Shown piece by piece: positions 29,801 through 38,700 of a DNA stretch of 64,000 nucleotides. Under the pieces are notes generated by a model that did not search any database, was not told the DNA's origin, and worked only from the letters and a program-made list of their open reading frames with translations. Position 1 is the first letter of the stretch, and each line of letters begins with the position of its first letter. Source of the stretch: Diplonema japonicum (lineage: Eukaryota; Euglenozoa; Diplonemea; Diplonemida; Diplonemidae); NCBI GenBank assembly GCA_964019335.1, contig OZ025684.1, positions 1 to 64,000 of the forward strand, given 5' to 3'. The translations under genes were made by a program, and so were the position numbers.

Positions 29801-32800
29801 CTATTGTTTGCTCTTCTTGCAGATTGCGATGAAGACCTGTTCGAGGGAAGTCTCGCTGATGGAGTAGTCGATGATCTTGAGGGGGTCGCGCGCCTTCTGG
29901 ATCGTGGAGAACATCTGCGACAGCTTCTGCCCTGCGGTGAGCTGGTAGGTGAGACGGTGGTTGGTCTGTTCCACCAGAGTCGAGTTCGGGAAGCTCGTTT
30001 CGAAAAACCTCACCACCTCTTCCTCCTTCGACGGGGTCACCTTCACCTCCACCTCGTAGGCCCCTCCGAACTTGTGCTTCAGGTGGGAGAGGGATCCGAG
30101 GCACTGGAGCCTCCCGTCTACCATGATCGCCGTGCGGTGGGCCAGGGCCTCTACCTCCTCCAAGTGGTGGGTCGTGAGGACCACGCACCTCCCCTTCCCG
30201 ATAGACTGAAGCGCTGTCCACATTCCTCTCCTCGCCACAGGGTCCATCCCGGCGGTGGGCTCGTCCAGCAGGATGCACGACGGGCCCCCGATCAGGGAGA
30301 TCGCGATGCTCGTCTTCCGCTTGTTGCCCCCGGACAGCCTCTTGCACACCGTGTTCCTGTGGTCCTGAAGCCCCAGCACCCTGATCAGCCCTTCCGTCAT
30401 CTCCTCTCGCATTCCCATCGGGACCCCACGCAACGCGGCGTACAGCGAGATGTGCTCCAACGGCGTCAGCAGGTCCAGCAGAGCGTCGAACTGCGGGCAG
30501 TACCCAAGCTCCCTCTTCGCCTCAGCCGCTTCCATCACCACGTCGTAGCCCTTGATGGAGGCACACCCGGAGGTCGGGAGGAAGTTCCCGGCCAAGACCT
30601 CGATCGTGGTCGTCTTCCCCGCCCCGTTCGTCCCCAGGAAAGCAAAGATCTCGTCCGTCTTCACCCCGAAAGTCACGTCCTTCACCGCCACCTTCGGAGG
30701 AACAGACGGGTACACCTTTCGAAGCTGCTGCACCTTCACCACATCCCCCGCCCTCCCCTGAAGCACTGCGCTCCTCTCGGCCGCAACGTCCTCGTCCTCC
30801 TCCGCAGCCCGCATCTCCATCGCGATGTCGCTGTCGGGACCGGGGGGCTTCCTCAGGCGGAGGATGTACCAGATCTGAGGGAAGTCGTGGGCCATCGCAA
30901 GCACTGCGAACACTGGGAACATCAAACACAGGAACAAGATGTCCCACCCAACCACATCCATCGACAAGGGGGTGTTTGTGGTGGTGCCTATCTTACGCTT
31001 ATTAGGAAGCTGAGCAAGAGCCAAGATCCCATCACCCAAGCAGAAGGAGGGGATCACACGGAACACGAAACGGAGGGCCTTCGCCACATCTTTTGTTGAC
31101 GAGATGATTTCCAAAATGCTAACAGTCATGACGAGGGCGAACCCAGAGAAGTAGTTTCCAAGAAGAACAGTGTTCTGGCCGGTGGTTGCACTCGAGAAGT
31201 AGAATGATGCCAAATACGAAGCAAAGATGGCAGCCACACCGTAGAAGAAAAACAGCATCAATGTTGCTATGAAAGCCTCACCCCCCACGTACTCGTCACG
31301 CCCGAACATGAGGAAGATAATCATAGCAAGAGTGGAGCTCACAGTGAAGCAAGTCAGATCCCAGCAGAAGTTGGACAGCCAGTAGGCACTGAGCTTCACA
31401 CCAGAAACAACCTGAACGTGCTTCGATTTGCTCACACGCTCCTTCACCAAGAATGCTACGTAGTTCGCAGGAATGAAACAGAACGGGAGCATGATGAACA
31501 CCGCCGTCAGCGTTGCTGTCATTGTTGCAGTTTGATCTTCGTGAAAGACACTGTACGGCAGGGGACTGTTCACAAGCTTGATACCTCTTGTGCTCTTGCT
31601 AGTCTGCTTCAAACGTGTTGAGGCGAAGCCGTTCATGGCAATGGGAAGGCTGTGCATGCTGCTTGTGTTGTGGAACAGTGTCATCGGGGAAGAGAAGTCC
31701 GCAGCCGGCTGGAACAGTGCCTGCCAGCACCTGTCGACCTCATTGGATCGGTGCAGGAGCCAGTTGCTCATGTTCGCAGGATTGTCAAATGTATCAGGCC
31801 TGGGGCTCACTCCTTCGATCATGTTGCTCACAGCAAAAGGACTGCCCACAGGTGCCACAGGGAAGATTGAGTTCTCGTCATATTCCACGAGATCAATGGG
31901 ACTGAGGGATGAACTTCCAATCAGATTCTTCAGTGTTAAAGCATACATCACAACCACAACAGGAAGGATAAGCTGGAAGCAGACTGTGCACCTGTCACGC
32001 TTGCTGTACTGAAGCCTCTTCCTCAACAACCCGTGCCATTGAGACATGTACAGAACCTTGTCCTGCATCCTGTCCGCCGGGTCCATGTCGATCCCCTCGA
32101 GATGTTTCACTTCTTGTCCCGATGCATGCTGCTGCTGTTCCTGATGATGGTCGTCCTCAGCCTCGTGGTCGTGTGCAATCTTGATGAAGATCTCTTCCAA
32201 GGTGGTCACGCTCATCCCGAAGGTCTTCACCCCGAGCTGCTGCCCGGCCGACTCCAGCTGTTCGAACAGGTGCGCGAAGTTTGGAAGCCCCCACATCGGG
32301 ACCCTGTATGCAAGCTCCGAACCAGCCGACGAAAGAAGTTCCACATCCTGTTCGCCGGTCTTCCTCAGGGGGCCCACCTGGTCCTTGATGGTGCGCGTGA
32401 TGTTGTCGATGCTCGCCCCTGGTGCCAGCTCCATCGTGAGGTTGTAGCCGACACCAAGTTTCTGCTTCAGGAAGAATGACGATCCCCAGCAGTTCACACG
32501 CCCGCCGTGCAGGATCGCGATCGAGTCACCCAGCAGGTCCGCCTCGTCCATGAAGTGTGTCGTCAGCAAGATGGTCCGTCCAGCCCTCACAGTCTTCAGA
32601 AGGTCCCAGATCGCACGCCTCGCCTGCACATCCATCCCAGCTGTTGGTTCGTCCAAGATGATGAACCTCGGTCCCCCCATCAGAGCGATCCCTACGCTGA
32701 GCTTTCGCTTCATCCCACCAGACAACGATGCCGAGTAAACGTCCTTCTTGTCACTGAGCTCGACCTTCGCCAGAATATCGTCCACGTGCTCTTCGATCGT

Positions 32801-34855
32801 GTCCATCGGGATCCCCTTCACACGACCGTAGTAACGAAGGTGCTCCGCACATGTCATGTTGTCCCACAGGATGTTGTGCTGCGGGCACAACCCGATGTCG
32901 CGTCTCACCTCCCCGAGGTTGTGGGCGATGGAGTTCCCGTACACGCTGGCATCACCGGAAGTCACAGGAAGCATCCCCGTCAACATGTTGATGAGCGTCG
33001 TCTTCCCAGCCCCGTTGTGCCCCAGCAGTGCCAGAATCTGGCCCTCGTACAGCGACAGGTTCACGTTGTTCACCGCCACGTTCGTCGTCCCCTCGTTGTC
33101 GAACTCTTTCCGCAGGTTCGTTATCGAGATCCGCTTCTTCTCCAGCAGGGATGGGTCAGTGATGCTCTCAAGGTTCTTCTTGTCGAACACACCGTCCACC
33201 GCATCAGTGTCAAGGTTCTTGAACTCCACGGGTTTGAACCAGTACGAAGGCCAGCAGTAGTAACACCAAGGCTTCTTTGCACCCCACTCACTGGGAAGAA
33301 CTTGGTCCAGCCACACAGCCAGGAGGAGGTACAGGAAGGTGTCGATCCACATAAATCCGAGGGACAGGGAGAAAGAATACGAGCCATCAGTTGCGGTGCT
33401 CCAGGTCAAGGGGACCCCCTTCCCAGCAGCCTCGTACACAAGCGTCACTGCCTGCCCGAAGGCATAAGTGTTGAAGAAGGAAAGGGTCACTTGCGTGGAT
33501 GTCGATGACTTTGTGAGCACCAGCGAGGGAATAGCTGTCACAAGGTACACCATGGGGCTCACAAGACTCGCCAGAGAAGCCTTCGAGAAAAACACAGACA
33601 TCATGATGCCAGCTGCCGCCAAGGACATGCAGTAGCTCCAGAACAGCATGAAGATGATCCCAAAGTTTGTCCCGCTCAAGAAGGTCCAGCTCACTATAAG
33701 TGCAAGGAGGAGCCCTGTGATCGACATTTGCACTATTGTTGTCATCACCCAAGACAGCTTGAAGGCCGTGGAGGACAGCCCCATGATGAGCATCGCCTCT
33801 CGGATCCGCGCCTCCTTCTCGCGAACAATGGAAGACACAATCTGAGACAAAGGGAACAGGAAGGCCATTGTGAGCAAAAGGGGGAGAAACGATCCAGCGC
33901 TTTTCAAAAAGCTGTTCGAATGGTACCCTTGCACAGGCATCGGGACGATGGCGGAGGGGACCTCAGCCCCAGTGATGTTGGCATTGATGAGGCTCTGAAG
34001 GGTGAGGAAGCCACCACCAATATACTGACGGTAGGTCGTGTCGTAGCCAATGTTTTCAGCGGTGTGAGCGGAGGTGTCAGGAACAGCTGTGTAGTTCATC
34101 CTGATGGTGTACTCAGTGAGACTATTCAAGACGATAACAGCCCATATCTTGCTGGACCCCTCCTTTGACGATGCGTAGTCAGTCGCCGCTTTCTCACTCT
34201 TGAAACTCCTCTTCGTGTACTTGTAGGTGTGCGTGTTGGTCAAAAACCAATCGTCGAACCTCTCCACAAGGGCAGGCTCCCCCATGATGCTGATGTTCCC
34301 CCCAGTGCGCAGCGCGTTCGCGACCCCAGTGCCACTGTCATCTGTCCCAGGGAGATCCACAGTCTGTGCGAAGTTCCTCCACAGGGCCACAACGTCGAAG
34401 CTGGGAATCGTGGTGGAGTTGCGAACCTCGAACCAAGGCATCAGTATCTCGTCAAGTATGCCCTCATCGTTGTTGTCGGGAACCGAAGTTCCGAGGCAGA
34501 GGTTCCCCAAGCAGTGCCACTCGGGAGGGGTGTCCGTACAGGTGGCGTACCCCATGGGCTCAGCCTGACCGTCGAGACGGCACATCCATGGCTTGAAGTG
34601 CGCATCCACATCGAAGTGGTTCTCGAGGTACTCAAAGTTCTTGTGGTTGTCGGAGCCCGCTGCATAGTACGCAGGCACCATCATCGTCATGAAGAGCACA
34701 GGAAGCAGAATCTCCAACAGTGTACCCTTCCACGATCGCAGCTTCAACCGCACGTTCTTCTCCATCACGAAGTAAACCGCTGCCAGCACATTGGGCCTCT
34801 CGAACTCCCCAACTCTGACGCCGTTGAGCATCGGGGTGAGGAGGTTTGCCTCCAT
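29801..34855 (-). CDS. ABCA-type full transporter, copy 1
   Basis: 1684 residues with the ABCA plan: TM1, large extracellular domain (Cys and N-glycosylation sequons), TM bundle, NBD1, second TM1, extracellular domain, TM bundle, NBD2. NBD1 shows LGHNGAGKTT, GLCPQHNILWD, LSGGMKRKLSVG and FIILDEPTAGMD. NBD2 shows LGTNGAGKTT, LSGGNKRKTSIA and CILLDEPTAGMD. Both active sites look intact. A His/Glu/Gln-rich linker (DHEAEDDHHQEQQQH) follows NBD1. ABCA proteins usually move lipids across or out of membranes; the substrate is not visible. The start is an ATG at 34855, with an in-frame ATG eight codons later. Upstream on the coding strand a T/C-rich run ends TTTATACAG, 25 bases before the ATG. Its NBDs are identical to those of copies 2 and 3. 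Confidence 0.92.
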   Translation of the reverse strand: MEANLLTPMLNGVRVGEFERPNVLAAVYFVMEKNVRLKLRSWKGTLLEILLPVLFMTMMVPAYYAAGSDNHKNFEYLENHFDVDAHFKPWMCRLDGQAEPMGYATCTDTPPEWHCLGNLCLGTSVPDNNDEGILDEILMPWFEVRNSTTIPSFDVVALWRNFAQTVDLPGTDDSGTGVANALRTGGNISIMGEPALVERFDDWFLTNTHTYKYTKRSFKSEKAATDYASSKEGSSKIWAVIVLNSLTEYTIRMNYTAVPDTSAHTAENIGYDTTYRQYIGGGFLTLQSLINANITGAEVPSAIVPMPVQGYHSNSFLKSAGSFLPLLLTMAFLFPLSQIVSSIVREKEARIREAMLIMGLSSTAFKLSWVMTTIVQMSITGLLLALIVSWTFLSGTNFGIIFMLFWSYCMSLAAAGIMMSVFFSKASLASLVSPMVYLVTAIPSLVLTKSSTSTQVTLSFFNTYAFGQAVTLVYEAAGKGVPLTWSTATDGSYSFSLSLGFMWIDTFLYLLLAVWLDQVLPSEWGAKKPWCYYCWPSYWFKPVEFKNLDTDAVDGVFDKKNLESITDPSLLEKKRISITNLRKEFDNEGTTNVAVNNVNLSLYEGQILALLGHNGAGKTTLINMLTGMLPVTSGDASVYGNSIAHNLGEVRRDIGLCPQHNILWDNMTCAEHLRYYGRVKGIPMDTIEEHVDDILAKVELSDKKDVYSASLSGGMKRKLSVGIALMGGPRFIILDEPTAGMDVQARRAIWDLLKTVRAGRTILLTTHFMDEADLLGDSIAILHGGRVNCWGSSFFLKQKLGVGYNLTMELAPGASIDNITRTIKDQVGPLRKTGEQDVELLSSAGSELAYRVPMWGLPNFAHLFEQLESAGQQLGVKTFGMSVTTLEEIFIKIAHDHEAEDDHHQEQQQHASGQEVKHLEGIDMDPADRMQDKVLYMSQWHGLLRKRLQYSKRDRCTVCFQLILPVVVVMYALTLKNLIGSSSLSPIDLVEYDENSIFPVAPVGSPFAVSNMIEGVSPRPDTFDNPANMSNWLLHRSNEVDRCWQALFQPAADFSSPMTLFHNTSSMHSLPIAMNGFASTRLKQTSKSTRGIKLVNSPLPYSVFHEDQTATMTATLTAVFIMLPFCFIPANYVAFLVKERVSKSKHVQVVSGVKLSAYWLSNFCWDLTCFTVSSTLAMIIFLMFGRDEYVGGEAFIATLMLFFFYGVAAIFASYLASFYFSSATTGQNTVLLGNYFSGFALVMTVSILEIISSTKDVAKALRFVFRVIPSFCLGDGILALAQLPNKRKIGTTTNTPLSMDVVGWDILFLCLMFPVFAVLAMAHDFPQIWYILRLRKPPGPDSDIAMEMRAAEEDEDVAAERSAVLQGRAGDVVKVQQLRKVYPSVPPKVAVKDVTFGVKTDEIFAFLGTNGAGKTTTIEVLAGNFLPTSGCASIKGYDVVMEAAEAKRELGYCPQFDALLDLLTPLEHISLYAALRGVPMGMREEMTEGLIRVLGLQDHRNTVCKRLSGGNKRKTSIAISLIGGPSCILLDEPTAGMDPVARRGMWTALQSIGKGRCVVLTTHHLEEVEALAHRTAIMVDGRLQCLGSLSHLKHKFGGAYEVEVKVTPSKEEEVVRFFETSFPNSTLVEQTNHRLTYQLTAGQKLSQMFSTIQKARDPLKIIDYSISETSLEQVFIAICKKSKQ

Positions 34856-34880
34856 CGTAGAAATTCTTGATTAAATCAAA

Positions 34881-34915
34881 CTGTATAAAGTAATGGAAAA
34901 AAGAAAAAAAACTCC
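34881..34915 (-). promoter_or_regulatory. Candidate splice acceptor, ABCA copy 1
   Basis: The coding strand reads a T/C run (GTTTTTTTTCTTTTTTCC), then ATTACTTTATACAG, with the AG at 34881-34882, 25 bases before the ATG. It is the same arrangement as in the other ABCA copies although the flanking sequence differs, so the feature is kept by function rather than by recent copying. Confidence 0.45.
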
Positions 34916-35756
34916 AAATAAAGCAGTATAAAGAAGATAGGAATCAATCCAACAGAAAGGGAAGTGGGTATAAATGGGGTCAAATGGAAGGTGAAATAAG
35001 GGATAGGGGGGAAGGAGGAGAGAAATACAGGGAATCACTAAATCTTGATGCAAAAACTGCTACACATTTTAGACACGAAGAGAAAGAAAAAAATGGAGGC
35101 TTTGCCTTTATATATTACTAAGGTACACCCCCTTCCACGTGCAGTAAGTACATTCAATAAAATAAGAATACCTGGTGAAAATAAGGGTTAGGGAAAATTG
35201 ATCAACATGAAGCAGGAAAACACCTCTTGACGAGGAGAAAAAAAGACAAAGATGGCGCTTGGGAACACAATAAGATAGGGAAAAGCAGCTAGGGACAGTA
35301 AGGCATTTAACCTTCTTTCTTTCAAAATCGGGTATATCTTGAGTTCGTTGTTTACTTATCTCAAGCAAGAAAAGCAGAAAAGAGAAAAAAAGAACAGCAG
35401 GGAAAAGAAGAAAAAAAGAAGGAATAAAATAGAGGGTCAATCCCTCTTTTTTTATCCGTTGTCTTCTTCGCTTTTGCCTTTTCTGTTACCATTCTTCTCT
35501 TTGGGTTCATCTTCTCTTCTGCGAAACCTGATTAAGCAATAATGCATTTGATATAAACTAAGCGATATGTGTTCATGACACAATTTGCTTTTGATGATAA
35601 AACCCGCTAAGGAAAAATAACATTTTCGCATATCGAGATCACGGAAGTATGTTGCGATCTTTACCTGGACGGGAATATTGAGTAAAATCGGAATAAGCTG
35701 TAAAAGCAAAAAGAAATTAAAGAAAACCATGTGAATAAGAAAATGCACCAGACTGG
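34916..35756. other. Spacer between ABCA copies 1 and 2
   Basis: About 840 bp of AT-rich sequence with no ORF of note. It is not visibly related to the spacer between copies 2 and 3, although the coding sequences on either side are nearly identical. The homology stops within about five codons of the stop codon. Confidence 0.6.
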
Positions 35757-38700
35757 CTACTCAGCAAGGCTCTTCTTGCAGATTGCGATGAAGACCTGTT
35801 CGAGGGAAGTCTCGCTGATGGAGTAGTCGATGATCTTGAGGGGGTCGCGCGCCTTCTGGATCGTGGAGAACATCTGCGACAGCTTCTGCCCTGCGGTGAG
35901 CTGGTAGGTGAGACGGTGGTTGGTCTGTTCCACCAGAGTCGAGTTCGGGAAGCTCGTTTCGAAAAACCTCACCACCTCTTCCTCCTTCGACGGGGTCACC
36001 TTCACCTCCACCTCGTAGGCCCCTCCGAACTTGTGCTTCAGGTGGGAGAGGGATCCGAGGCACTGGAGCCTCCCGTCTACCATGATCGCCGTGCGGTGGG
36101 CCAGGGCCTCTACCTCCTCCAAGTGGTGGGTCGTGAGGACCACGCACCTCCCCTTCCCGATAGACTGAAGCGCTGTCCACATTCCTCTCCTCGCCACAGG
36201 GTCCATCCCGGCGGTGGGCTCGTCCAGCAGGATGCACGACGGGCCCCCGATCAGGGAGATCGCGATGCTCGTCTTCCGCTTGTTGCCCCCGGACAGCCTC
36301 TTGCACACCGTGTTCCTGTGGTCCTGAAGCCCCAGCACCCTGATCAGCCCTTCCGTCATCTCCTCTCGCATTCCCATCGGGACCCCACGCAACGCGGCGT
36401 ACAGCGAGATGTGCTCCAACGGCGTCAGCAGGTCCAGCAGAGCGTCGAACTGCGGGCAGTACCCAAGCTCCCTCTTCGCCTCAGCCGCTTCCATCACCAC
36501 GTCGTAGCCCTTGATGGAGGCACACCCGGAGGTCGGGAGGAAGTTCCCGGCCAAGACCTCGATCGTGGTCGTCTTCCCCGCCCCGTTCGTCCCCAGGAAA
36601 GCAAAGATCTCGTCCGTCTTCACCCCGAAAGTCACGTCCTTCACCGCCACCTTCGGAGGAACAGACGGGTACACCTTTCGAAGCTGCTGCACCTTCACCA
36701 CATCCCCCGCCCTCCCCTGAAGCACTGCGCTCCTCTCGGCCGCAACGTCCTCGTCCTCCTCCGCAGCCCGCATCTCCATCGCGATGTCGCTGTCGGGACC
36801 GGGGGGCTTCCTCAGGCGGAGGATGTACCAGATCTGAGGGAAGTCGTGGGCCATCGCAAGCACTGCGAACACTGGGAACATCAAACACAGGAACAAGATG
36901 TCCCACCCAACCACATCCATCGACAAGGGGGTGTTTGTGGTTGCACCAATGTCTCGTTGTTGTGGAAGTTGAGCAAGAGCCAAGATCCCATCACCCAAGC
37001 AGAAGGAGGGGATCACACGGAACACGAAACGGAGGGCCTTCGCCACATCTTTTGTTGACGAGATGATTTCCAAAATGCTAACAGTAATGACGAGGGCGAA
37101 CCCAGAGAAGTAGTTTCCAAGAAGAACAGTGTTCTGGCCGGTGGTTGCACTCAAGAAGTAGAATGATGCCAAATATGAAGCAAAGATGGCAGTCACACCG
37201 TAGAAGAAGAACAGCAACAGCGTAGCGAAGAAGGCCTCGCCGCTCCCCACGTACTCGTCACGCCCGAACATGAGGAAGACAATAATAGCAAGAGTGGAGC
37301 TCACAGTGAAGGAAGTCAAGTCCCAGCAGAAGTTGGACAGCCAGTAGGCACTGAGCTTCACACCAGAAACAACCTGAACGTGCTTCGATTTGCTCACACG
37401 CTCCTTCACCAAGAATGCTACGTAGTTCGCAGGAATGAAACAGAAGGGAAGCATGATGAACATTGCCGTTATTGTCGCTGAAATCGTTTCAGTTTGATCT
37501 TCGTGATAGGCACTGTACGGCAGGGGGTTGTTCACAAGCTTGATACCCTCCGTGCTTCCGTGCTGCTGCCTGTACTGCTCCGAGGCGAAGCCGTTCATGG
37601 CAATGGGAAGGCTGTGCATGCTGCTTGTGTTGTGGAACAGTGTCATCGGGGAAGAGAAGTCCGCAGCCGGCTGGATCAGTGCCTGCCAGCACCTGTCGTC
37701 CTCATTAGATCGGTGCAGGAGCCAGTTGCTCATGTTCGCAGGATTGTCAAATGTATCAGGCCTGGGGCTCACCCCTTCGATCATGTTGCTCACAGCAAAA
37801 GGGCTGCCCACAGGTGCCACAGGGAAGATTGAATCCTCACTGTACTTGAAGAGGTCGATCGCCTTCAAAGAGGTGCTTCCAAACAAATCACTCAGAATTA
37901 ATGCATACATCACAACCACAACAGGAAGGATAAGCTGGAAGCAGACTGTGCACCTGTCACGCTTGCTGTACTGAAGCCTCTTCCTCAACAACCCGTGCCA
38001 TTGAGACATGTACAGAACCTTGTCCTGCATCCTGTCCGCCGGGTCCATGTCGATCCCCTCGAGATGTTTCACTTCTTGTCCCGATGCATGCTGCTGCTGT
38101 TCCTGATGATGGTCGTCCTCAGCCTCGTGGTCGTGTGCAATCTTGATGAAGATCTCTTCCAAGGTGGTCACGCTCATCCCGAAGGTCTTCACCCCGAGCT
38201 GCTGCCCGGCCGACTCCAGCTGTTCGAACAGGTGCGCGAAGTTTGGAAGCCCCCACATCGGGACCCTGTATGCAAGCTCCGAACCAGCCGACGAAAGAAG
38301 TTCCACATCCTGTTCGCCGGTCTTCCTCAGGGGGCCCACCTGGTCCTTGATGGTGCGCGTGATGTTGTCGATGCTCGCCCCTGGTGCCAGCTCCATCGTG
38401 AGGTTGTAGCCGACACCAAGTTTCTGCTTCAGGAAGAATGACGATCCCCAGCAGTTCACACGCCCGCCGTGCAGGATCGCGATCGAGTCACCCAGCAGGT
38501 CCGCCTCGTCCATGAAGTGTGTCGTCAGCAAGATGGTCCGTCCAGCCCTCACAGTCTTCAGAAGGTCCCAGATCGCACGCCTCGCCTGCACATCCATCCC
38601 AGCTGTTGGTTCGTCCAAGATGATGAACCTCGGTCCCCCCATCAGAGCGATCCCTACGCTGAGCTTTCGCTTCATCCCACCAGACAACGATGCCGAGTAA

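Noticed and set aside
29804-31099. Long plus-strand ORFs opposite the ABCA ATPase domains (repeated at 35916 and 42627)
   Set aside because: They are complements of strongly conserved GC-rich coding sequence, identical in each copy because the sense strand is identical.
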